Assembly: GCA_001890945.1 (NCBI GenBank)
Contig: MLAX01000003.1
Location: 434,001 to 498,000 of the forward strand
Origin: Alphaproteobacteria bacterium AO1-B
GTDB taxonomy: Bacteria; Pseudomonadota; Alphaproteobacteria; Rhizobiales; Stappiaceae
Length of the DNA stretch: 64,000 nt
Reading direction: 5' to 3'
Every line of letters starts with the position of its first letter. Within the stretch, counting starts at the first letter, position 1. The position numbers were made by a program, and so were the translations under genes. Of the stretch, positions 1 to 8,835 are shown piece after piece. The notes beneath the pieces are model-generated. The model had not been told where the DNA came from, made no database searches, and was given only the letters and a program-made list of their open reading frames with translations.

Positions 1-1944
1 GCTGCCGATGAGCTCGGCGAGTTGAGTGCCGGTTTCGGCGAGTTTCTGAGTGAGTGAGCCGGTCTGTTCGCCAAGACCTGCAGCGAACTGGCCGGAAACG
101 CTTTCCAGGGTCTCGCGGAAGCCGATGGTCTGCTGTTCAAGGATGCTGGCCATTTCGTTGCTGCGGGCAGCAAGACGCTCGTCCAGCTCGGTGCCGTTGA
201 TCGAAATGGCCGTGTAGATCCGCTCGGAGATATTGTCGAGCTTGTCGGCCAATTCGCCGCCGCGGACCGAAATGGTCTGGGTGAGAGAACCTGCTGTCTC
301 GTCCAGTTTGGCTGCGATTTCGCCGCCGCGCAGGGACAGGTCGACAACGATGCTTTCGCCAGTGCCGCGCAGGATTTCTGCCACTTCGGTGGAACGGCTG
401 GACAGGGTCTCGACGATCTCCGCACCCCGGATGGAAATGGTGTCGGTAACGGTCTGACCTTTTTCGGAAATGCTCTCGACAACCCTGTTGCCGGTTTCCG
501 CAAGCGCCTCATCGAGATGAGTGACGCGGGTGTCGACCGTTGTCACCAGCTCTTCGGTCCGTGCCGTGATGGTGTCGATCAGGCGGCCGGAGGTCAGAGA
601 CAGGTTCGCGTTGATCTCTTCGCCACGCGCCGTGATGGTATCGCCGACCTGGGTCCCTGTGGTTTCAAGCGCGGTGCGGAATTCATCCGCCTTGCTGCTC
701 AGCGTATCGACCACTGTGGTGCTCGATGTGGTCAGCGTTTCGTTGATCTCCAGGCCACGCTTGGTCAGGGTTTCGACGAAGGTGTTGGCGGTCTCGGCGA
801 AGCGTTCGTTCACCTCATTTCCACGGTAGGAGAGGGTCTCATACATCGTGGTGCCGGTTTGCGAGAGGTTTTCGACCAGCTCGGTACCGGTGGTGGACAG
901 GCGGGCCACATAATCTTCCGCGCGAACGGTGAGAGATTCCACCATCTCGTTGCCGGAGGCGTTGAGCGTCGCGCCAAGGGACTCGATCCGCGAATCCACG
1001 GTGCTGGTGAGTTCTTCAACCCGGGCATTCACCGCGTCGATCATCCTCTGGGTCGCTTGGTCGACATTCGACCCGAGTTCACCAGATGTGTCAGAGAGCT
1101 GAGAGGCAAAATTCTCGTGCGCGCCGGCGATCGTCTCCCGAACCCGCTCGGCGTTCATGACAATCGCTTCGCGCTGTGTGACCAGCTCCTCGATCAAAGA
1201 CCGGATTTTCAGCTCATTGTCGTTGTAGGAGCGTTCCAGCGAAGACACTTCGTTGTGAACCAGAACCTCCAGTTCACTGGCCCTGGCGATGGCGCGTTCA
1301 ATGCCGTCGCCCATGGCGGCCACTTCGCGGCGGATGGCCTGGCCAACGCTCAAGATGGATTCCTTGGCCATGTCTTCAGGTTCGGCGAGGCGAAGGGCAA
1401 CTTCGGTCATGCCGCGGGCAACGATGCGCATCTCCTGCGCGCGCCAGATCATCATGGCCATGACAAAGAAGAAGATAATCGGAACAACGATCCCGATGGC
1501 AGCCAAGATCATGTCCGGAGACTGCATCAGTGTTTCTGCATCCGTGACGCCAGCAACCCGGTCGGCGAACGAAGACATGAAGAGGCTGGTGCCGAGCGCG
1601 GCCCAAACGGCGCTCAAGGCAAATGCACCCCAGAAAGGCGCTGTCGATGGCCGGCGTTGCAGGGCGTAAATCAGATTGCCGATGTTCCGGCGGTCGTCAT
1701 TGGCAGCAGGCGGTCGTCCACCGCGTCCACGGCGGCGTGCCGGGCGCTGGTTGTCTTTGTCCGCTTCGCTGTTGTCCGCAGTTTTGGCCGCGCGCCGTGA
1801 CGGGCGCTCATCGCTCGGCGTTTCCTGTTCCGCCGGTTGATCTGCCGCTGAAGCTTCAGGGCCGCCGAAATCAAGCTTAAGCGCTTCTTCAACCGCAGAC
1901 AGAGCTGCTTCCGCCGGATCTTTCGCCTTCGTCTGATTTGCCAT
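1..1944 (-). CDS. GPR-like giant coiled-coil membrane protein (partial, N-terminal part)
   Basis: The frame is open for 648 codons from an ATG at 1944 to the left edge, so the C-terminus is missing. GAGGCGACC lies a few bases upstream of the ATG. Residues 1-70 are charged and Ala/Arg-rich. Two hydrophobic segments follow, around 85-105 and 125-150, the second ending in FFFVMAMMIW. The rest is predicted helix built from loose 22-residue units such as DTITARGEEINANL and QTISVRGGELADKL. Long proteins of this plan (N-terminal membrane anchor, apolipoprotein-like helical repeats) include the growth pole ring protein GPR of Agrobacterium, needed for polar growth. The family match rests on architecture, not a search. 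A structural coiled-coil protein of another role is possible. Confidence 0.75.
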   Translation of the reverse strand, partial: MANQTKAKDPAEAALSAVEEALKLDFGGPEASAADQPAEQETPSDERPSRRAAKTADNSEADKDNQRPARRRGRGGRPPAANDDRRNIGNLIYALQRRPSTAPFWGAFALSAVWAALGTSLFMSSFADRVAGVTDAETLMQSPDMILAAIGIVVPIIFFFVMAMMIWRAQEMRIVARGMTEVALRLAEPEDMAKESILSVGQAIRREVAAMGDGIERAIARASELEVLVHNEVSSLERSYNDNELKIRSLIEELVTQREAIVMNAERVRETIAGAHENFASQLSDTSGELGSNVDQATQRMIDAVNARVEELTSTVDSRIESLGATLNASGNEMVESLTVRAEDYVARLSTTGTELVENLSQTGTTMYETLSYRGNEVNERFAETANTFVETLTKRGLEINETLTTSSTTVVDTLSSKADEFRTALETTGTQVGDTITARGEEINANLSLTSGRLIDTITARTEELVTTVDTRVTHLDEALAETGNRVVESISEKGQTVTDTISIRGAEIVETLSSRSTEVAEILRGTGESIVVDLSLRGGEIAAKLDETAGSLTQTISVRGGELADKLDNISERIYTAISINGTELDERLAARSNEMASILEQQTIGFRETLESVSGQFAAGLGEQTGSLTQKLAETGTQLAELIGS

Positions 1945-2219
1945 TTTTGGGTCGCCTCACATCCGTACTCTTTACACACCGGTGATCTCAGGCAGCTTTT
2001 CGCTGTTATGAGGGTCAACCGGATGCGCCGATCTTGAACCGAGACTAACACTGTTTCCGGTTCGGATCATAAACTCTGGGAAGGGCCGCCGCTGACCCGC
2101 TGCAACCATGAAGGTTGACAGCATTCTCCCCATCTTGCCGCATCAGTTACTGTAATGGCACAATCTCTCCTAACGAACAAGAAACAGCAATCGCCTGAAT
2201 CACTTAGGAGGGGGATCTC

Positions 2220-2534
2220 ATGCCTCAAACGAAGCAAAAGAACGTAACGGAAAGCGAAGCGGGGCCGGCAAAAAGATCTGCACTTAATGCAGGCAGTTTG
2301 TCGCCTGCACAAAAGCGCTGGTTGAAATCAGGGCTCGCCCAGCCGGGAGGAAAGTTGCCTCTCTTTGATGATCAAGGCCGCCAGGTTCCCGCCCGCACGA
2401 TCCGTTCCTGCATTGATGCAGGCTGGGCAGAGCCTTGGTTTTCCAACCCAATCAAGCCTGACTGGCTGGTTTGCAAGCTCACTGCAGACGCGTTCGAATT
2501 ATTGACCGCAAGTCAAAAAAACGAAAAAAGTTAA
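2220..2534 (+). CDS. Small conserved hypothetical protein (104 aa)
   Basis: A strong ribosome site (TAGGAGGGGGATCTC) precedes the ATG. The protein is soluble, with no signal peptide or membrane segment. The first 25 residues are polar. The core (residues about 28-95) contains LAQPGGKLPLFDDQGR, RTIRSCIDAGWAEPWF and PIKPDWLVCKLT. This looks like a small globular or winged-helix-like domain of a type I associate with alphaproteobacterial hypothetical proteins. It is transcribed away from the GPR-like gene across a 275-bp divergent region. I assign no function. Coding status is supported by the ribosome site and the conserved-looking core. Confidence 0.75.
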   Translation: MPQTKQKNVTESEAGPAKRSALNAGSLSPAQKRWLKSGLAQPGGKLPLFDDQGRQVPARTIRSCIDAGWAEPWFSNPIKPDWLVCKLTADAFELLTASQKNEKS

Positions 2535-2676
2535 TGCGAATCATTTTATTAAAATTTTGGCGATTCAGGAAACCTGCGAAAAAGCAAGGGATTTTTCCTC
2601 TGGTTCGGCGCAGGCCCTTAATGCTCGTTAACCAAGAAATCAATTTTTTGGGGACATGCTCGAATTTGCAATCGTG

Positions 2677-2701
2677 AAACGCCTGATTTAACCGGGCGTT
2701 T
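2677..2701 (+). terminator. Weak hairpin after the 104-aa ORF
   Basis: AAACGCC (2677-2683) and GGCGTTT (2695-2701) form a 7-bp stem around an 11-base loop, with no long T-run after it. A short perfect repeat GCGGCA/TGCCGC also lies at 2738-2752, just before the Hpt gene. Both are minor secondary structures; terminator function is uncertain. Confidence 0.3.
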
Positions 2702-2784
2702 GGGTCTTCGCTGCACACTTATACTCCTGTAGAGCTTGCGGCAGGGTGCCGCCAGGCATGTGTTGAGTATTTCGGAGCACCCTT

Positions 2785-3581
<797 letters not shown>

Positions 3582-3602
3582 GACGCTTCGCAGTTCCAAT
3601 TG

Positions 3603-3636
3603 AAAACCCCGCTGGAGCGCTCCGGCGGGGTTTTTT
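3603..3636 (+). terminator. Bidirectional intrinsic terminator after ferredoxin
   Basis: AAAACCCCGC (3603-3612) pairs with GCGGGGTTTT (3625-3634), followed by T residues to 3636. On the other strand the A-run gives the T-tract, so it can also end transcription of the convergent MFS gene. Confidence 0.9.
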
Positions 3637-3647
3637 GTGTCCAGTTA

Positions 3648-4874
3648 TTATTCTGCCGGTTGGGCAGCTGGTTTGCGGAACCACCAATCAACCTCGTTCC
3701 CGTCATCCGGGTTGGACGGGATCATGGTCGAGAGGAACAAGCTGACGGCGGCCATTCCGGCGCCTGCCAGGAAGACGGCTGCCGGGGACACCAGCCAGAC
3801 CAACCCGAAAACTACAGGGATGAAGACTGCAGCGATGTGGTTGATTGTAAAGGCAACACCTGCTGTCGGTGCGATGTCAGCCGGATCGGCGATCTTCTGG
3901 AAGTAGGTCTTGATAGCAATCGCGATTGCAAAGAAAGCGTGGTCGATCACGTAGAGTGCGGCTGCAACAGTCGCATTGGTGACGAAAGCATAGGTCACGA
4001 AGACCCCAATCAAACCGACATACTCCAGGATCAAGGCTTTGCGTTCACCGAAGCGGACGATTAGTTTGCCGATCTTTGGCGCAAGCAGCATGTTGAAGAC
4101 GCCGTTGATCAAGAAAAGCCCGGCAACCTCATGAACGTCATAACCAAAGCGTTCGACCATCAGGAAGCCGGCAAAGACGGTGAAGATCTGGCGGCGGGCA
4201 CCGGCCATGAAGGTCAGCGCGTAATAGAGCCAATAGCGCTTCTTCAGAATCAGCTTCTTGTGTTGCGGAACACCTTCCTTGAAATGCGGATAGGCCATGA
4301 TGAGGAAGGCCAGCACAACAATGGTCAGCCCTCCGGCGATCGCGAAGACCACCGTGAAAGACAAGTTGAACGTCTTCCAGGCAATGAAAATCAGGCCGTA
4401 GGCAATCAGCTGGGCGAATGAGCCCACAGCCAGGATCTTGCCCATACTGGCAGCCGCCGTTGCTTTGGGCAGCCATTGCAAGGACAGCGATTGCGCCATG
4501 GTTTCGTAATAATGGAAGCCGATCGACATGATCAGGGTCGTTATGTAGAAGCCAAGCGCGGTGGGGAAGTACCCGGTAATGGCCACACCAACGCCGAGGA
4601 GCAAAAGCGAGAGGTAAGCGAGCGTTTGCTCGCGCATCACAAGCAGCAGATAAACGGCGAGAAAGCTCAGGAAACCTGGAATTTCACGGATAGACTGCTG
4701 GATGCCAATTTCCCGGCCTGTGAAGTCCAGCTCCTGAACAGCGAAATTGTTCATCAGGTTCCACCAGGCAGCAAAGGACAGCTGCATGGCTCCAGCCATG
4801 ATCATCAAGAGGACGGCAGGCGAGCGCCACCCGGTCAATTCATTTGGGTTTGTGCTTTGTGTGAAGTACGTCAT
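3648..4874 (-). CDS. MFS family transporter
   Basis: 408 residues from the ATG at 4874. A longer in-frame start at 5024 would overlap the divergent regulator and add a charged leader, so I reject it. About twelve hydrophobic segments span the protein, for example SPAVLLMIMAGAMQLSFAAW near the N-terminus and AAVFIPVVFGLVWLVSP near the end. The central cytoplasmic loop is basic (HFKEGVPQHKKLILKKRYW). The family is clear from topology, but the substrate is not visible. It is divergently paired with an AraC regulator across 138 bp, the usual layout when the regulator controls the exporter or importer. It converges on the ferredoxin gene with a shared terminator. Confidence 0.85.
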   Translation of the reverse strand: MTYFTQSTNPNELTGWRSPAVLLMIMAGAMQLSFAAWWNLMNNFAVQELDFTGREIGIQQSIREIPGFLSFLAVYLLLVMREQTLAYLSLLLLGVGVAITGYFPTALGFYITTLIMSIGFHYYETMAQSLSLQWLPKATAAASMGKILAVGSFAQLIAYGLIFIAWKTFNLSFTVVFAIAGGLTIVVLAFLIMAYPHFKEGVPQHKKLILKKRYWLYYALTFMAGARRQIFTVFAGFLMVERFGYDVHEVAGLFLINGVFNMLLAPKIGKLIVRFGERKALILEYVGLIGVFVTYAFVTNATVAAALYVIDHAFFAIAIAIKTYFQKIADPADIAPTAGVAFTINHIAAVFIPVVFGLVWLVSPAAVFLAGAGMAAVSLFLSTMIPSNPDDGNEVDWWFRKPAAQPAE

Positions 4875-5012
4875 TTGTTTCTTGCCAAAAAAGTGGGTGC
4901 TGGCAGCGCTGCGGTTCGCTTGTACTTCGATTGCGCTCTTGCGTGTTAGCGCTGTTTTGTCATGATATGTTTCTGTTTCGCCAATCCCGTCTAGCATCAA
5001 AAAGGGCAGGTT

Positions 5013-5801
5013 ATGCCAATCCATCCGGAGTTATCCGCGTTTCCCGATCATGAGGTGAAGGCGAAGATCATCGGATATGCCAACAGCCAGAGAGCCGGAC
5101 CCGGACATAATGGCTGGCACTCGCACGACTCAGCCCAGCTCTTTCACGTCGTCAAAGGCTCGATTGCGATCGATACTGAAGTTGGGACCTTTTTCGCCCC
5201 GCCGGAGCGGGCAGTCTGGCTGCCGCCACGGATCGCGCACGAAACCCGCTATCTGACCGATACTGAAATCCGGTTCGTCTATGTCAGTTACGACTACGCT
5301 CAGGATCTGCCGAAGACGGCTCAGGTCATTCAGGTGACAACCTTGTTGCGGGCCTTGATCCTGGAGTTCATGGCCTACCCGCGCGCGGAAACCATTGATG
5401 GACCGGCGGGCCGGATTGCAGATGTCATTCTTGATCAGCTGAAAATGCTGCCGGCAGCGCCGCTTCAGCTTCCGATGCCGCAAGACCCGAGATTGAGAGA
5501 CTTGTGCGATGGCTTGGTGCGTTGTCCCGCCCATGTCCCAGCACTCGCCGAGGCCGCGGCACAAAGCGCCATGTCTGTCCGGTCCTTTGAGCGCCGGATC
5601 AAAGCGGAAACCGGGATGAACTACCGGACATGGTGCCGGCAGGTGAAACTGTTTCGCGCGCTTGAACTTTTGGCCGCTGGCCGCAGCGTGTCGGATGTCT
5701 CGCACAAACTCGGCTACGAAGGGCCGAGCGCGTTTGTCGCGACCTTCCGGAAGGCATTCGGCGTGACGCCCGGGCGGTATTTCGGCAGTCCGGACGGCTG
5801 A
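5013..5801 (+). CDS. AraC-family regulator with N-terminal cupin
   Basis: 262 residues. The N-terminal half is a cupin sensor (HNGWHSHDSAQLFHVVKG, then WLPPRIAHETRY). The C-terminal third is the double HTH of AraC proteins: SVRSFERRIKAETGM in the first and HKLGYEGPSAFVATFRKAFG in the second, ending with TPGRYF. AGGTT lies just before the ATG. The cupin-plus-AraC layout resembles NimR/YeaM, which controls a divergent MFS exporter gene in E. coli. The same divergent layout here suggests control of the 3648-4874 transporter. The inducer is unknown. Confidence 0.88.
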   Translation: MPIHPELSAFPDHEVKAKIIGYANSQRAGPGHNGWHSHDSAQLFHVVKGSIAIDTEVGTFFAPPERAVWLPPRIAHETRYLTDTEIRFVYVSYDYAQDLPKTAQVIQVTTLLRALILEFMAYPRAETIDGPAGRIADVILDQLKMLPAAPLQLPMPQDPRLRDLCDGLVRCPAHVPALAEAAAQSAMSVRSFERRIKAETGMNYRTWCRQVKLFRALELLAAGRSVSDVSHKLGYEGPSAFVATFRKAFGVTPGRYFGSPDG

Positions 5802-5873
5802 TTGATCTGCCTCATGGCGAAGGGCCTTGGCGGAGGCCTAGATTCCCTTCAAGAATTTTAAGGGAGTAACGCC

Positions 5874-6302
5874 ATGTTCAAGAAAATCCTTGTTCCCATC
5901 GATCCGGCTGAACCGAAGTTTGCCGATGACGCACTGGCGAAAGCAGCTCAGATGGCCCGTGACTACAGTGCCAAGATCCATCTGCTCGGAGTTTGTCCGG
6001 AAGTGCAGAGCTTCGTGGCAAGCCAGTTGCCGGAGGGCTTTCAGGAAAACGAGCTGAGGGAAACCGCAGGCATCCTGCAAAAGATCGGCGATGCCCTGGA
6101 CGTGCCGGAAGGGGCGGTCGATGTCATGGTCCGGGTTGGATCGGTCTACCATGAAGTGATCGAGGAAGCCGAAAAGGCAGAGTGTGACCTTGTGTTGATG
6201 ACATCCCACAAACCGGGGCTCTCCACCTATTTCATCGGCTCAAATGCCGCCCACATCGTCCGTCATGCACCATGCTCGGTGATGGTGCTGCGCGACAGCT
6301 GA
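5874..6302 (+). CDS. Universal stress protein (UspA family)
   Basis: 142 residues with the Usp fold signature: MFKKILVPIDPAEPK at the N-terminus and the nucleotide-binding tail GSNAAHIVRHAPCSVMVLR at the C-terminus. The G-2x-G-9x-G(S/T) ATP loop is only partly present (SHKPGLSTYFIGSNA), which is common in this family. A good ribosome site (AAGGGAGTAACGCC) precedes the start. It stands alone between the AraC gene and a strong terminator. Family proteins help cells survive stress or starvation; nothing local gives a narrower role. Confidence 0.92.
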   Translation: MFKKILVPIDPAEPKFADDALAKAAQMARDYSAKIHLLGVCPEVQSFVASQLPEGFQENELRETAGILQKIGDALDVPEGAVDVMVRVGSVYHEVIEEAEKAECDLVLMTSHKPGLSTYFIGSNAAHIVRHAPCSVMVLRDS

Positions 6303-6332
6303 GGGTTATCCCTGCTTCTCTGGAGGAGGAAG

Positions 6333-6366
6333 ACGGTGGTGGGCGAAAGCCTGCCGCCGTTTTTTT
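6333..6366 (+). terminator. Intrinsic terminator after uspA-like gene
   Basis: A 12-bp stem with G-U pairs, ACGGTGGTGGGC and GCCTGCCGCCGT, closes a GAAA tetraloop and is followed by T7. The T-run touches the stop codon of the convergent methyltransferase gene. Confidence 0.9.
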
Positions 6367-7499
6367 CAAATCACCCGACTGTCTGCTCGTGTCATGAGCG
6401 CTGCGACGGCGATATAGCGGAACGGATAGAGGTCCGGTGCGGCTTTCAGCAGCTGAATGGCTTTTTTGTAGATCTGCTCAACAAGAGTGTCCCGCCGATC
6501 GTTTGCCGGGAGTGCATTTCTGAGAACCGCTTCAGTAAAGGCGCGGAAGAAATTGACGTAATCGCGCGCGTAAGCTTCCAGATCGCCGTCTGCGGAAAAG
6601 CGCTCATTGAAGGAAACCGGGATCTCGTAGGATGTCGCGTGGTCAATTTGGAAATGCCCGGCAGCGCCTAGAGCCGGATCGCTGACAGGTCCCGTCAACT
6701 CCTCCAGTGTCCGCATATAGACCGGCTGATAGTACGCTGCGTAAACATCCTGGGATATCGAGCCTTCTTCGACGAAACAGAGAACCGCATCGTTTAGAAG
6801 ATCATAGATCCCGTCGCAGGTGCTGGCGGTCTCATTTGCGCCGAACACTTGCAGCAGCAGTTTGCCGCCTGGCACCAGCTCCCTGGCGCGGGCTTTCAGG
6901 AAGGTCGCAATATCTTGCTGTGCGAGCTCTGAAAAAGCCGCCTGATCTTCTTCGGAAACGAAGCCGTTGTTGCGGATAGCGCTTGGACCATTTGGAAAGA
7001 TGTAACCCGGCAGCGTCGCAATGGGTTTTCTGGACAGGAAGCCGATCGCGTTGAACGTCGTGGCCATATGAAGGCTCCGGTCCGGCAGCAGCTGGTCATA
7101 CATCGAGCCGCCAACAACGGACGAATAGACATTCGGCTGTCCAAAAACGGAGTGTCCCTCCAGCCATAGAGAGCGCAAGAGGCTTGAGAAGTCATTGGTC
7201 GGGAGGTCCGAATGGATCGTCTGGATCGGCCGGTTTGTCCGCTGCACCAGGCGGGACACGGGCCTGCTCAGCGCTGCGATTGAGTTTCGGCCTTCCGAAC
7301 AGCCGAAATCGGCAAGACAGATCGGCCCGGTTCCGCCCAGCGGCAGTGCATCTGCAGCGGCTTCCAGATGGTCAAGGACAGCAGCCGTTGCGTCCCACTG
7401 TGGTGTGGAGTTCTGATTGTAAAACCCGCCACCGGTCATGCCGGTCGTTGTTGCGTGGGCGACCGGCGAGGCAGAGGCGGGCGGTTTCTGTCCAGACAT
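6366..7499 (-). CDS. SABATH-like SAM-dependent carboxyl methyltransferase
   Basis: 377 residues. Motifs match the SABATH (salicylate/benzoate/jasmonate carboxyl methyltransferase, Methyltransf_7) family in order: GGFYNQNS near residue 24, SAM motif I LADFGCSEGRNS near 62-73, HSDLPTNDFSSLLRSL near 96-111 (plant proteins have NDLPGNDFN here) and GSMYDQLLPDRSLH near 131-144. The family methylates carboxyl or nitrogen groups of small molecules and is best known in plants; bacterial members are few. M21 is an alternative start closer to the conserved block. The gene stands alone and the methyl acceptor cannot be read from context. Confidence 0.8.
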   Translation of the reverse strand: MSGQKPPASASPVAHATTTGMTGGGFYNQNSTPQWDATAAVLDHLEAAADALPLGGTGPICLADFGCSEGRNSIAALSRPVSRLVQRTNRPIQTIHSDLPTNDFSSLLRSLWLEGHSVFGQPNVYSSVVGGSMYDQLLPDRSLHMATTFNAIGFLSRKPIATLPGYIFPNGPSAIRNNGFVSEEDQAAFSELAQQDIATFLKARARELVPGGKLLLQVFGANETASTCDGIYDLLNDAVLCFVEEGSISQDVYAAYYQPVYMRTLEELTGPVSDPALGAAGHFQIDHATSYEIPVSFNERFSADGDLEAYARDYVNFFRAFTEAVLRNALPANDRRDTLVEQIYKKAIQLLKAAPDLYPFRYIAVAALMTRADSRVI

Positions 7500-7521
7500 A
7501 TTCTGTGCCCCTGTCGGCCGG

Positions 7522-8697
7522 TTAGCGGGCCAGTTCCTTCATGGCGTCCGTCAGTCCCTCCACGGTCATCGGGAACATGCGGTTTTCCATCAATTCCTGT
7601 ATCATCTGGATCGAGGGTGTGTAACGCCAGTGTTCCTGGCGCACGGGATTGAGCCAGACCGCGCTGTTGTAGAGCCCGGTGACGCGTTGCATCCAGGCAG
7701 ATCCTGCTTCTTCGTTCCAGTGCTCCACCGATCCACCCGGATAGGCGATCTCATAGGGGCTCATGGAGGCATCTCCGACAAAGATGATCTTGTAGTCGGA
7801 CGGGTACTTGTGCAGCACGTCCATCGTTGGCAGCCGCTCGGTGTGGCGCCGCCTGTTTTCCTTCCAGACCGTCTCATAAAGACAATTGTGGAAGTAAAAA
7901 TGCTCCATCACCTTGAATTCGGACCTAGCGGCCGAAAAGAGTTCTTCGCAGACCCGGATGTGATCGTCCATCGATCCACCAATGTCGAAGAACAGAAGCA
8001 CCTTGACGGCATTGTGCCGTTCGGGGCGCATCTTGATGTCGAGAAGGCCCTTGTGAGCGGTCGCCTTAATCGTGTGATCGAGATCCAGCTCTTCTGCTGC
8101 GCCCGTGCGGGCGAAATTGCGCAGCCGTTTCAAGGCAACTTGGATGTTGCGGGTGCCAAGAAGCTGGGTGTCATCGAGATCCTTGAACTCGCGTTTGTCC
8201 CAGACCTTCACGGCACGCCGGTGCCGGCTTTCCTTTTGGCCAATCCGGATGCCTTCCGGATTGTACCCGTAGGCGCCAAATGGCGAAGTACCCGCTGTGC
8301 CAATCCACTTGTTGCCGCCCTGGTGGCGTTTTTCCTGTTCCTTGAGCCGCTCAGCCAAGGTTTCCATGAGCTTCTCAAATCCGCCCATGGCCTCGATTTG
8401 CGCTTTTTCCTCTTCGCTCAAGTGTTTTTCTGCGAGCTTGCGAAGCCAGTCCTCAGGGATCTCCGTGATGGGCACGTCGCTCATTAGCTCCAGTCCCTTG
8501 AAAACGGTCCCAAAAACCCGGTCGAACTTGTCGAGATTGCTCTCGTCCTTCACCAGCGACAGGCGCGCCAGATAATAAAAATCCTCGACGCTGCGCTCAG
8601 CCAGATCCTTATCCAGCGCCTCCATAAGCGTCAGATACTCACGTAAGGAGACCGGGATTCCGGCGGATTTCAGTTCGGTAAAAAAGGTAATGAACAT
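7522..8697 (-). CDS. VWA domain protein, CoxE-like
   Basis: 391 residues. The N-terminal half is helical and charged (LKSAGIPVSLREYLTLMEAL). A von Willebrand factor A domain follows, with metal site DIGGSMDDH near 238-246, so the usual DxSxS is changed to D-x-G-x-S. KIIFVGDASMSPYE supplies the later metal-site Asp. CoxE-type VWA proteins work with a MoxR AAA+ ATPase to mature or remodel other proteins. A MoxR gene lies on the same strand 5.2 kb upstream, separated by unrelated genes, and is the likely partner. Ribosome site is weak. It is the last gene before the methyltransferase (22-bp gap). Confidence 0.88.
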   Translation of the reverse strand: MFITFFTELKSAGIPVSLREYLTLMEALDKDLAERSVEDFYYLARLSLVKDESNLDKFDRVFGTVFKGLELMSDVPITEIPEDWLRKLAEKHLSEEEKAQIEAMGGFEKLMETLAERLKEQEKRHQGGNKWIGTAGTSPFGAYGYNPEGIRIGQKESRHRRAVKVWDKREFKDLDDTQLLGTRNIQVALKRLRNFARTGAAEELDLDHTIKATAHKGLLDIKMRPERHNAVKVLLFFDIGGSMDDHIRVCEELFSAARSEFKVMEHFYFHNCLYETVWKENRRRHTERLPTMDVLHKYPSDYKIIFVGDASMSPYEIAYPGGSVEHWNEEAGSAWMQRVTGLYNSAVWLNPVRQEHWRYTPSIQMIQELMENRMFPMTVEGLTDAMKELAR

Positions 8698-8774
8698 GCG
8701 GCGAGATTAGCGGTGGTGGTGTTGGGTGTCGAGCCGTTCTTGCGCTGATTTGTTTTCTGAGTGAGACACTAATG

Positions 8775-8799
8775 AAAACGGGCCGGATGGTCCGGCCCG
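8775..8799 (-). terminator. Intrinsic terminator of ppk2
   Basis: Read on the minus strand, CGGGCCGGA-CCA-TCCGGCCCG is a 9-bp perfect stem followed by TTTTC. It lies just after the polyphosphate kinase stop codon. Confidence 0.85.
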
Positions 8800-8835
8800 C
8801 CTGTTTGTCCTTGATCTAATGCCTCAAATTGTTCG

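Noticed and set aside
517-1800. 427-codon plus-strand open frame
   Set aside because: It is antisense to the repeat-rich coiled-coil gene, has no ribosome site and its Arg/Gly/Asp-rich translation resembles no protein. The minus frame is open over the whole region and has clear repeats.
4875-5024. Longer N-terminus of the MFS protein
   Set aside because: It would overlap the divergent AraC gene, has no ribosome site and adds 50 polar residues not expected before the first helix.
7438-8487. 349-codon plus-strand open frame
   Set aside because: Antisense to the VWA gene, whose metal-site motifs and family pattern make the minus frame the real one.
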